Of a stretch of 5,061 nt of DNA, positions 1 through 4,841 are shown piece after piece. How positions within the stretch are numbered: position 1 is the first letter of the stretch; every line of letters starts with the position of its first letter. The stretch covers positions 1 through 5,061 of the forward strand of contig MVCZ01000171.1 of the NCBI GenBank assembly GCA_002049825.1. The letters run 5' to 3'. The stretch comes from Candidatus Zhuqueibacterota bacterium 4484_188. GTDB lineage: Bacteria; Calditrichota; Calditrichia; RBG-13-44-9. Under the pieces are notes generated by a model that worked only from the letters and a program-made list of their open reading frames with translations, made no database searches and had not been told where the DNA came from. A program made the translations under genes and the position numbers.

Positions 1-188
1 AATAAATACAATCTCTGGAATTTCTGAACCGAATTTATCTCGTAATCGAACGTTAACAGATTCCCGGAACATAAAGTTTAATTCGTTATATGCTCACAGA
101 AAACGAAACGAAGCCAACTCGAAGAGCGAAATTAAATCGTTTCTAAACTTAAATTGGGCTTTCATTTCATAGAGATAGAAAAAGTTGT
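1..188. other. left-edge stretch without a sure gene; TGA-interrupted minus-strand frame
   Basis: No complete gene is visible here. On the minus strand an ATG at 165-163 opens a 23-codon frame that ends in TGA at 96-94. The same frame then stays open to the window edge for 31 codons, including an ATG at 72-70 (peptide begins MFRESVNVRLRDKFG). On the plus strand one frame is also open from base 2 to a TAG at 170-172. Neither frame has a convincing ribosome binding site, and I recognise neither product. It could be a decayed gene, the 5' end of a gene starting at base 72, or chance. The stretch is AT-rich and lies just after the last gene of the leftward operon. Confidence 0.25.
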
Positions 189-296
189 TTATTTTTTCTT
201 CTTCTGTGCAATTTCGATTCGTTTATGTGCCCTGCTGCGTTTAATGTAACGTTTACGTCGCTGCCTTTTTTCCACTTTGTTGTACTGCTTTCCCAT
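189..296 (-). CDS. very basic 35-residue small protein
   Basis: This short gene begins MGKQYNKVEKRQRRKRY and ends in four lysines. Of its 35 residues 10 are Lys and 7 are Arg, against 2 Glu and no Asp, so it should bind nucleic acid or the ribosome; that role is inference. The MGKQYNK start followed by a Lys/Arg-rich body resembles short conserved proteins I recall from several bacterial phyla, but I cannot name a family with certainty. An AAGGAA ribosome binding site lies 6 bases before the ATG and overlaps the stop codon of the nucleotidase gene. Only 11 bases separate that stop from this start, so it is the third and last gene of the leftward operon and is probably translated by coupling. 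The well-placed RBS and tight spacing are the main reasons to believe it. No signal peptide, Cys or hydrophobic stretch is seen. Confidence 0.72.
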   Translation of the reverse strand: MGKQYNKVEKRQRRKRYIKRSRAHKRIEIAQKKKK

Positions 297-302
297 ATTC
301 GG

Positions 303-308
303 TTCCTT
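303..308 (-). promoter_or_regulatory. ribosome binding site of the small basic protein
   Basis: On the minus strand AAGGAA stands 6 bases before the ATG at 296-294. Its first base is part of the TAA stop codon of the upstream nucleotidase (310-308). This fixes the start of the small gene and suggests that terminating ribosomes re-initiate there. Confidence 0.65.
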
Positions 309-928
309 TATGTTTTGCTTTCCTGTTTTGGTTGTTCCGTTTGTTGTTGATAGAGAACATCCTGCACATATTCAAAAAATTCCTCTATTGAATGAACCCG
401 GGGACCTTTCCAGCGCTGATTCCAGGGTTGGTCCAGACAGACTGCCAGGCGCCCGGTTGCCGCAAAATCCTCCAGGTTATCTACAAAATCATCCAGTAAG
501 GCAATCCCATCAATCTCGGACTTATAATAGCTAATGTGTACTTCATTGGTGGGGATTTTGTGTTTGCCGATCCAGGTAAACGTAGACGAACGGCTGGCTT
601 CAGGCTGGGCGGTAACGATGACAATCTCAAACTCACTCGCCCAGCGGTTGAGCGCTTCTATTGCCCCGGAAAAAGGAGCCGCATTCTCCATGATTTCTTC
701 AATATATCCCGCACCCATAAATTTATAAATCTCTTCTTTGATGGGGAAGAAATTTTCCAAATGTCGGGAATTCACCTGTTTTACCTGATGCCGCGGAAAT
801 TCTTTTTTATAGGCTTCTACCAGGCTGCCAATAAAATCACGGGTTACACCGTCCAGGTCTATCAATACCCGCGGCTTGTTATGGCGCGGCGGTTTATTAT
901 CTAACGGGTCTTTGTATAATTGCGTCAT
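308..928 (-). CDS. HAD-family 5'(3')-deoxyribonucleotidase-like protein
   Basis: A 206-residue cytosolic hydrolase of the haloacid dehalogenase superfamily, closest in pattern to the 5' nucleotidase, deoxy (pyrimidine) type C family, which removes phosphate from deoxynucleoside monophosphates. All HAD motifs are visible: motif I DLDGVTRD at about residues 24-31 (nucleophile Asp24, acid/base Asp26), motif II IVTAQ with Thr106, motif III Lys136 in YYKSE, and motif IV LLDDFVDN with Asp146/Asp147. The helical insert after motif I is a small cap domain, and LDQPWNQ near residue 167 matches the (D)xPWN segment common in this family. The C-terminal tail (QQQTEQPKQESKT) is polar and probably disordered. 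The ATG shares its A with the TAA stop of the upstream SDR gene (TAATG), so translation is likely coupled. The exact substrate is not shown by sequence; a different phosphatase activity is possible. Confidence 0.85.
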   Translation of the reverse strand: MTQLYKDPLDNKPPRHNKPRVLIDLDGVTRDFIGSLVEAYKKEFPRHQVKQVNSRHLENFFPIKEEIYKFMGAGYIEEIMENAAPFSGAIEALNRWASEFEIVIVTAQPEASRSSTFTWIGKHKIPTNEVHISYYKSEIDGIALLDDFVDNLEDFAATGRLAVCLDQPWNQRWKGPRVHSIEEFFEYVQDVLYQQQTEQPKQESKT

Positions 929-1731
929 TATTTAATATAATCCACTACAGATTCACCATTGTCCACACTAATTACATCGCCGTTGATCCACTGGCAATCA
1001 TCGCTGGTTAGCGCCGTCAGGGCGCTAGCAACATCCTCAGGTGTGGTTAACCGCCGTCCCGGGTTACGTTCCACCGCCGCATGCACCATCTTGGCATGAG
1101 CGGGAATTTTCTGCAGAGCCGGCGTATTGGTCACCCCCGCCCGTATGGCATTGGCAGTTGCTCCAATTGGCGCCAGTTCCATAGCTAATTGCCGGATGTG
1201 CGATTCCAAAGCCGCTTTCGCTGCCGAGACCGCCCCGTAATAGGGAACCACGTGGTGACTGCCGTAGCTGGTCATGGCAAAGATCCGTGAACCAAATCCC
1301 AACAATTTTGCCCAGAAAAGTTCCTGCACCCAATAAACCAGGCTGTGCGCCATTACATCCAGGGTCATCTCCATATTGCTTTTAGTCATTGCCAGTTCCT
1401 GTTCCTCAATAATGAACTGTTTTAATGTGCCAAAAGCCAAGCTGTGCAGAAATACTTTGAGGTAACCATCTTCGGGAATCGTTTCGCGCACCTTTTCGAC
1501 TATATCTCTCCGTTTTCGGGCATCGGCGGCATTTACATTGAAAAATACCGGGTCACTCCCGTGATGATGGAGTTCGTGCAGCAGCTCCTCCACTTTGTAC
1601 ATAGTGGCTTTCCGGTCCAGGTGCACACCAAATATCTTATAGCCCTCTCTCGCCAGACGCAGGGCGGTGGCGGCGCCGAAACCACTGGAACAACCCAGAA
1701 TTAGTGCATATTTATTGTTAGTTTGATTCAT
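928..1731 (-). CDS. SDR oxidoreductase resembling enoyl-ACP reductase (FabL/FabI-like)
   Basis: A 267-residue NAD(P)-dependent short-chain dehydrogenase/reductase. The Rossmann glycine motif GCSSGFG (residues 13-19, GxxxGxG) binds the cofactor. The catalytic pair is Tyr165-x6-Lys172 in PYYGAVSAAKAALES; Tyr-x6-Lys marks enoyl-ACP reductases, whereas ordinary SDRs have Tyr-x3-Lys. HSLAFG (96-101) resembles FabI, while the glycine motif, AALES and the downstream NTPALQKIP region resemble FabL of Bacillus. It probably reduces enoyl-ACP in fatty acid elongation, but it may act on another enoyl or keto substrate. The C-terminus INGDVISVDNGESV is the usual SDR dimer strand. A GAGGG ribosome binding site lies 4 bases before the ATG. 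It is the first gene of the leftward operon, upstream of the nucleotidase and the small basic protein. The pairing with a nucleotidase gives no obvious pathway. Confidence 0.85.
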   Translation of the reverse strand: MNQTNNKYALILGCSSGFGAATALRLAREGYKIFGVHLDRKATMYKVEELLHELHHHGSDPVFFNVNAADARKRRDIVEKVRETIPEDGYLKVFLHSLAFGTLKQFIIEEQELAMTKSNMEMTLDVMAHSLVYWVQELFWAKLLGFGSRIFAMTSYGSHHVVPYYGAVSAAKAALESHIRQLAMELAPIGATANAIRAGVTNTPALQKIPAHAKMVHAAVERNPGRRLTTPEDVASALTALTSDDCQWINGDVISVDNGESVVDYIK

Positions 1732-1919
1732 ATTACCCTCATCATTTAATTCTCTTCAAAAACTTTTTCTTCTTAGGGCATCGGAAAAGCCCAATGAATT
1801 TTCGGACGTAATCAATTTACAGCCTGTTCTTCAATCCGGCAGCATCGAGCCTCAGACGGGTGTGTTTCCTGGAAATTCCCGAACCATATTTGAAAAATTA
1901 GATTGAGGTGTCGATATAA

Positions 1920-1942
1920 AACAACCAGCAAATCGGGTTGTT
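1920..1942 (-). terminator. weak hairpin, possible terminator
   Basis: On the minus strand AACAACC, a 9-base loop and GGTTGTT form a 7-bp stem, followed by TTATATC. The stem has only three G-C pairs and the T run is short, so termination would be weak. It could equally be a leader structure for the SDR operon. Confidence 0.28.
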
Positions 1943-1991
1943 CCGGTAGATGCTGTCTTTGGTTGATGTGTTCGAAACAACCGAATAAAAT

Positions 1992-2019
1992 AGCTCAACA
2001 GGTTAATCCAGGTCGAGCT
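1992..2019 (-). terminator. possible terminator after the tRNA pair
   Basis: On the minus strand AGCTCGAC pairs with GTTGAGCT (8 bp including one G-U) around a 12-base loop and is followed by ATTTTATT. It begins 15 bases after the tRNA-Leu 3' end, a natural place to end or weaken tRNA transcription. The T run is interrupted, so it may be only partly effective. Confidence 0.4.
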
Positions 2020-2034
2020 AAAAAACTTATATAG

Positions 2035-2120
2035 TACCCGGGGCCGGACTCGAACCGGCACGCCCCATACGGAGCATGGGATTTTAAGTCCCAGGCGTCT
2101 ACCAATTCCGCCACCCGGGC
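2035..2120 (-). tRNA. tRNA-Leu (anticodon UAA)
   Basis: An 86-nt class II tRNA on the minus strand. The 5' acceptor strand GCCCGGG pairs with CCCGGGU at the 3' end, leaving discriminator A. The D arm contains GGTAGACGC. The anticodon stem TGGGA/TCCCA encloses loop CTTAAAA with anticodon UAA. A long variable arm, typical of Leu, follows, then T arm GCCGG-TTCGAGT-CCGGC. CCA is not encoded (the next bases are CTA), so it is added after transcription. The first pair of the acceptor stem appears to be G1-U72 instead of the usual G-C. It is the second tRNA of a two-tRNA unit, 52 bases after tRNA-Gly. Confidence 0.95.
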
Positions 2121-2172
2121 ACATCTCTAAAAAGAAAGGCACTTGTGAAAACCCAAGCACCTTATTCTCTCG

Positions 2173-2245
2173 AGCGAGAGACGGGACTCGAACCCGCGAC
2201 AATCACGTTGGCAACGTGAGGCTCTACCAGCTGAGCTACTCTCGC
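2173..2245 (-). tRNA. tRNA-Gly (anticodon GCC)
   Basis: A 73-nt tRNA on the minus strand with a fully paired acceptor stem GCGAGAG/CTCTCGC and discriminator U, the usual base for tRNA-Gly. The D arm is GCTC-AGCTGGTA-GAGC, the anticodon stem TCACG/CGTGA with loop TTGCCAA (anticodon GCC), and the T arm GCGGG-TTCGAGT-CCCGT, with one G-U pair. CCA is not encoded. It is the first gene after the promoter at 2258-2286, with a 5' leader of only a few bases, and is probably co-transcribed with tRNA-Leu. Confidence 0.96.
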
Positions 2246-2257
2246 AAATGCACGGCA

Positions 2258-2286
2258 AATATAATATCATGTTTTAATCTTGTCAA
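2258..2286 (-). promoter_or_regulatory. promoter of the tRNA-Gly/tRNA-Leu unit
   Basis: On the minus strand a perfect -35 box TTGACA (2286-2281) is separated by 17 bp from TATATT (2263-2258), one base off TATAAT. The -10 box continues as TATATTTG, which also fits the Bacteroidota-type TAnnTTTG element. Transcription should start near 2250, about 5 bases before the tRNA-Gly 5' end. The best-matched promoter in the window, as expected for stable RNA genes. Confidence 0.82.
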
Positions 2287-2302
2287 GCATTTTCAAAAAT
2301 GC
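2287..2302. repeat. inverted repeat abutting the tRNA promoter
   Basis: GCATTTT and AAAATGC, separated by two bases, form a perfect 7-bp inverted repeat directly upstream of the -35 box. It could be a regulator site or an AT-rich upstream activating element; it has no T run that would make it a terminator. Confidence 0.4.
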
Positions 2303-2442
2303 GGCGTAAAACTTTACTGACCGGTTGCTACTAAAAAATTCATCTCTTTAACCCACATTCCTGCTCCACCTTCAGGCGTTAGGGATCCGAAAAAGGCTGA
2401 AATAGAATTTTCATAATCAGTTGATTTTTTTGGTAAATTCCT

Positions 2443-2474
2443 TGACAGCATTAAAACCAGCGCGGAAAAATTTG
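2443..2474 (+). promoter_or_regulatory. weak candidate promoter before the peptidase gene
   Basis: TTGACA at 2443-2448 is followed after 18 bp by AAAATTTG (2467-2474), a poor match to the TAnnTTTG box seen in the tRNA promoter. If used, transcription would start about 25 bases before the ATG at 2507. The same bases also look like in-frame coding sequence of the peptidase, so the two readings compete. Confidence 0.25.
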
Positions 2475-2506
2475 CCAAAAAAGAAAAAGAACCGAAAAAA
2501 AAATTC

Positions 2507-3556
2507 ATGATGGATTTCGACGGCATTGAGCTGCCGACTTCAACATCGCAATTCAAACAATATTGGCACAACCCACCGATCTCCCAGGGACTAACAGGAA
2601 CATGTTGGTGTTTCTCTACTACTTCGTTCTTTGAATCGGAAATATACCGCTTAACCAAGCAGAAAGTTAAACTCTCGGAATTGTACACCGTTTACTGGGA
2701 ATATGTGGAAAAAGCGCGCCGGTTCATCCGGGAACACGGCGATTCGGAATTCGGGCAGGGTTCGGAGGCAAATGCCGTACAGCGTATGTGGAGGAAATAC
2801 GGGATTGTGCCTGAGGAAGATTACACCGGCTTGAAACCGGGGCAGGTTTTTCATGACCATGATAAAATGTTTAACGAGATGAAGGTCTATCTGAATTCAT
2901 TAAAAGACTCTCATGCCTGGAATGAAGATGTCGCACTGGCGACTATTAAATCAATTTTAAATTATTACATTGGCGAACCGCCCACTATGGTTGAAGTGAA
3001 TGGAAAACAGATGAGCCCGAAGGACTATATGAAAAACGTGCTCAAATTTAATCCCGATGACTATGTGGGTATCATGTCGTTAAAGGAATACCCCTATTAC
3101 CAAAAGGTCGAGTACAAAGTCCCCGACAACTGGTGGCACAGCAAGGAGTATTACAATGTTCCGTTGGATGTTTTTACGGATGTATTGAAGCGGACAATTC
3201 GCAAGGGTTACACCGTCTGCATTGGCGGGGACGTTTCCGAACCCGGTTACAATTCGCATAAAGAAGTTGCAATGGTGCCCACTTTCGATATTCCCGCCGG
3301 GTATATTGACGAAAACGCCCGGCAATTTCGCTTTAGCAATAAGTCGACCACCGATGATCATGGCATTCACCTGGTCGGCTATATGGAGAAAGACGGCAAA
3401 GACTGGTATTTGATTAAGGACTCCGGAAGCGGCTCCCGGAACGGTAAAAACAAAGGGTACTATTTTTACAACGAAGATTATGTGAAATTGAAAATAATGA
3501 ACCTTTTTCTCCACAAAAGCGCGGTAAAAGATATTCTGAAGAAATTTAAAAGTTAA
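2507..3556 (+). CDS. papain-fold cysteine peptidase, C1 family (bleomycin hydrolase/aminopeptidase C-like)
   Basis: A 349-residue cysteine peptidase counted from the first ATG. The active-site block SQGLTGTCWCFS (residues 26-37) gives the oxyanion Gln27 and nucleophile Cys33. HGIHLVGY gives catalytic His285. The third position reads IKDSGSG with Asp305, where papain has Asn in NSWG. KVKLSELYTVYWEYVEKAR and GSEANAVQRMW are conserved-looking blocks, as in bleomycin-hydrolase-like members. It should cleave peptides or trim amino ends; the substrate is unknown. The start is uncertain: no SD precedes ATG 2507 (a second ATG follows at once), while neighbouring genes have strong ones. The frame stays open and Lys/Glu-rich upstream to 2417 (DFFGKFLDSIKTSAEKFAKK), after a TAA at 2414, with no ATG, GTG or TTG start there. 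The true protein may be N-terminally truncated, start at a rare codon, or have lost a signal peptide. No signal peptide is visible as it stands. Confidence 0.85.
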   Translation: MMDFDGIELPTSTSQFKQYWHNPPISQGLTGTCWCFSTTSFFESEIYRLTKQKVKLSELYTVYWEYVEKARRFIREHGDSEFGQGSEANAVQRMWRKYGIVPEEDYTGLKPGQVFHDHDKMFNEMKVYLNSLKDSHAWNEDVALATIKSILNYYIGEPPTMVEVNGKQMSPKDYMKNVLKFNPDDYVGIMSLKEYPYYQKVEYKVPDNWWHSKEYYNVPLDVFTDVLKRTIRKGYTVCIGGDVSEPGYNSHKEVAMVPTFDIPAGYIDENARQFRFSNKSTTDDHGIHLVGYMEKDGKDWYLIKDSGSGSRNGKNKGYYFYNEDYVKLKIMNLFLHKSAVKDILKKFKS

Positions 3557-3608
3557 CCGTATTGCCATTCCCCCTATGCACTGAAAAGGTGGACAGACTT
3601 TATTCCGA

Positions 3609-3620
3609 TCACTTAAGTGA
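3609..3620. repeat. 12-bp perfect palindrome before the redox operon
   Basis: TCACTTAAGTGA is a perfect palindrome in the 131-base gap between the peptidase stop and the zinc-ribbon start. A weak -35-like TGGACA lies about 15 bases upstream. The position would suit a dimeric repressor site for the downstream operon, but no clear promoter supports this and the match may be chance. Confidence 0.3.
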
Positions 3621-3687
3621 AGTGTGTAACCTTTCGGCAGAAGGGGCATCAAATAGGCGTAAATTTTCAGGAATCGAGTCCGCAGGG

Positions 3688-3873
3688 ATGAGAGAAGAAG
3701 AGAATCAAAACCGGAACGTTCTTGTTAGACAATGTCCGAAATGCAATGTGGAAATGAAATTTTACCCCGGTTGCTGCGGAAATCTGCCTCTGTGGCGCTG
3801 CGAGAAATGTGGGATGTTACTGAAGTGGAAGGAAGAGCAAGCAGAAACGGATCGTTATTTAATTTTAAAATAA
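3688..3873 (+). CDS. small zinc-ribbon protein
   Basis: A 61-residue protein with two CxxC knuckles, CPKC (Cys16, Cys19) and CEKC (Cys38, Cys41), 18 residues apart, so a four-cysteine zinc ribbon is very likely. Between them lies PGCCG with two further cysteines (29, 30), which could join metal or redox chemistry. The N-terminus is polar (MREEENQNRN) and there is no signal peptide. The frame is open further upstream to an ATG at 3562, but those 42 codons look non-coding in character. I prefer the ATG at 3688, though its only SD-like sequence (AGGG) sits directly on the start codon and is poorly spaced. It ends 21 bases before trxA and probably belongs to the same operon. The function is unknown; a role in metal or thiol handling beside thioredoxin is inference. 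Confidence 0.68.
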   Translation: MREEENQNRNVLVRQCPKCNVEMKFYPGCCGNLPLWRCEKCGMLLKWKEEQAETDRYLILK

Positions 3874-3894
3874 ACCGAAGGAGGATACGAATAA

Positions 3895-4239
3895 ATGAGT
3901 GAACCAATCAAAGTAACCGATCAGAATTTTCAAAGTGAAGTGTTAGAATCGCCGGTACCGGTTCTGATAGATTTCTGGGCACCCTGGTGTGCACCATGCC
4001 GGATTGTGGCGCCTGCGGTCGAATCAATCGCCCAGGAATTCAGCGGTGTGCTGAAAGTGGGGAAACTGAATACCGATGAAAATCAAATGACTGCCATGGA
4101 ATATCGCATCATGGGAATTCCAACCCTGGGTATTTTCGTAAATGGACAGATGGTGGATCAAATTGTGGGTGCAGTGCCCAAGCAGCATATCGTGGAAAAA
4201 TTGAAATATTATTTACAGGGCGCAGCGGTTAAGAATTAA
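3895..4239 (+). CDS. trxA: thioredoxin
   Basis: A 114-residue cytosolic thioredoxin that reduces protein disulfides using electrons from thioredoxin reductase. The fold's landmarks are present: PVLIDFWAPWCAPC (residues 22-35) with active-site Cys32 and Cys35, buried Asp26, cis-Pro76 in MGIPT, and the glycine-bearing end FVNGQMVDQIVGA. The active site is WCAPC, with Ala in place of the usual Gly of WCGPC; this variant occurs in genuine thioredoxins and should shift the redox potential slightly. Length is slightly above the usual 105-110. A strong AGGAGG lies 10 bases before the ATG. It is followed 17 bases later by a glutaredoxin-like gene, pointing to a joint thiol-redox operon. Confidence 0.94.
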   Translation: MSEPIKVTDQNFQSEVLESPVPVLIDFWAPWCAPCRIVAPAVESIAQEFSGVLKVGKLNTDENQMTAMEYRIMGIPTLGIFVNGQMVDQIVGAVPKQHIVEKLKYYLQGAAVKN

Positions 4240-4256
4240 GCAGGAGGTTTTTAAAA

Positions 4257-4502
4257 ATGCAATCGGCACGGATTATTTTGTTTACTACTCCAACGTGCAG
4301 TTTTTGTAGAGCAGCGAAACGTTATTTTATTGAGAAAAGAATTAAATTCAGAGAAGTGGATGTTTCCCGGGATCAACGCGCCGCCAAAGACATGATGCGC
4401 CGCACCGGTCAAATGGGCGTTCCGGTGATTCTGATAAATAACCGACCAATTGTGGGTTTCGATAAACCAAAAATCAATCGAATGTTAGGAATAAAAAACT
4501 AA
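4257..4502 (+). CDS. glutaredoxin / NrdH-like redoxin
   Basis: An 81-residue thioredoxin-fold protein of glutaredoxin type. The redox motif is CSFC (Cys14, Cys17) in TTPTCSFCRAAKRYF, followed by the TGQMGVPVILI block with cis-Pro56 and the GFD segment (67-69) that closes the family's substrate groove. The short length, the FREVDVSRD strand and the GFD end fit the NrdH/Grx-like group, which passes electrons to ribonucleotide reductase or other targets. The CSFC centre is neither CPYC (classical Grx) nor the commonest NrdH motif, so the electron donor (thioredoxin reductase or glutathione) is open. AGGAGG stands 9 bases before the ATG, 17 bases after the trxA stop. Its stop codon overlaps the SD of groES. 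Confidence 0.88.
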   Translation: MQSARIILFTTPTCSFCRAAKRYFIEKRIKFREVDVSRDQRAAKDMMRRTGQMGVPVILINNRPIVGFDKPKINRMLGIKN

Positions 4503-4514
4503 AGGAGAACCAAG

Positions 4515-4784
4515 ATGAAAATTCAGCCAATTGATGATCGATTGCTGGTTGAACTGATCGAAGAGGAAGAAGAACGAGTTGGCAGTATCATCATTCCCGA
4601 TACCGCCAAGGAAAAACCGCGCATGGGTAACGTAGTCGCAGTAGGCACCGATGAAGATTTGAAAGAAATATTCAAAGAAGGCGACAAGGTGCTTTTTGCC
4701 AAATACGGCGGTGATGAGATTAAACTCGACAATAAGGAATATATTATTCTGCAGCGCAGCGATGTGCTGGCAATTGTAAAGTAA
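4515..4784 (+). CDS. groES: GroES co-chaperonin (Cpn10)
   Basis: An 89-residue 10-kDa chaperonin, the seven-subunit lid of the GroEL folding chamber. It has the family's IQPIDDRLLVE start, a mobile loop around residues 17-33 with the GroEL-binding tripeptide Ile25-Ile26-Ile27 (VGSIIIPDTAKEKP), the central EGDKVLFAKYGGDEI block, and a final strand EYIILQRSDVLAIV. The loop reads GSIII where GGIII is common. Length is slightly below the usual 95 or so. An AAGGAG SD lies 7 bases before the ATG, and the gene begins 12 bases after the glutaredoxin stop, so it is co-transcribed with the redox genes. No groEL follows: a terminator comes 26 bases after the stop, and the rest of the window has none. 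I see no CIRCE element upstream. It may be a second, specialised GroES. Confidence 0.93.
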   Translation: MKIQPIDDRLLVELIEEEEERVGSIIIPDTAKEKPRMGNVVAVGTDEDLKEIFKEGDKVLFAKYGGDEIKLDNKEYIILQRSDVLAIVK

Positions 4785-4810
4785 ATTTTCACGATCAATA
4801 TTTTTCAAAG

Positions 4811-4841
4811 AAAAGGCGGTGCATTGTTCCGCCTTTTTTTA
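4811..4841 (+). terminator. rho-independent terminator of the redox/groES operon, probably bidirectional
   Basis: GGCGG (4815-4819) pairs with CCGCC (4829-4833), extended by A-T pairs to AAAAGGCGG/CCGCCTTTT, around a 9-base loop, followed by a run of seven T. It starts 26 bases after the groES stop. Read on the minus strand the same stem is followed by TTTTCTTT, so it could also stop transcription coming from the right. Confidence 0.9.

Larger units (their letters stand above)
1732..2034. other. spacer between the SDR gene and tRNA-Leu, no gene seen
   Basis: About 300 bases between the tRNA-Leu 3' end and the SDR start, all transcribed leftward if the tRNA promoter reads through. It holds two weak minus-strand hairpins (1992-2019 and 1920-1942) and a small GGGC/GCCC hairpin near 1777-1793. 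I found no well-matched promoter for the SDR operon. No protein-coding frame here looks real: the open minus-strand frame that crosses the area also runs through the tRNA genes. It may be the 5' leader of the SDR operon. Confidence 0.6.

Noticed and set aside
94..96. TGA as a selenocysteine codon in the left-edge frame
   Set aside because: No selenoprotein family is recognised around it, and I see no convincing SECIS-like hairpin directly after the codon.
177..199. A/T-only hairpin AGAAAAA/TTTTTCT at the end of the small basic protein gene as a terminator
   Set aside because: The stem has only two G-C pairs, overlaps the stop codon and has no proper T run after it, so it is too weak to call.
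536..904. Open plus-strand frames opposite the nucleotidase gene
   Set aside because: They lie antisense to a gene with complete HAD motifs, have no ribosome binding site, and show no recognisable motif.
1852..2202. Minus-strand frame of 116 codons through the tRNA region
   Set aside because: It translates straight through tRNA-Leu and into tRNA-Gly; both tRNAs fold completely, so the frame is chance.
3080..3652. Long minus-strand frame of 190 codons opposite the peptidase
   Set aside because: It is antisense to the conserved peptidase core, including the catalytic His and Asp blocks, and has no coding features of its own.
3562..3687. Longer N-terminus for the zinc-ribbon protein starting at ATG 3562
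   Set aside because: No SD precedes ATG 3562, the 42 added residues look non-coding, and the palindrome falls inside them. ATG 3688 is preferred, though not strongly.
3557..4514. CIRCE (HrcA) element expected before groES
   Set aside because: No TTAGCACTC-N9-GAGTGCTAA-like repeat was found in front of the operon or of groES.
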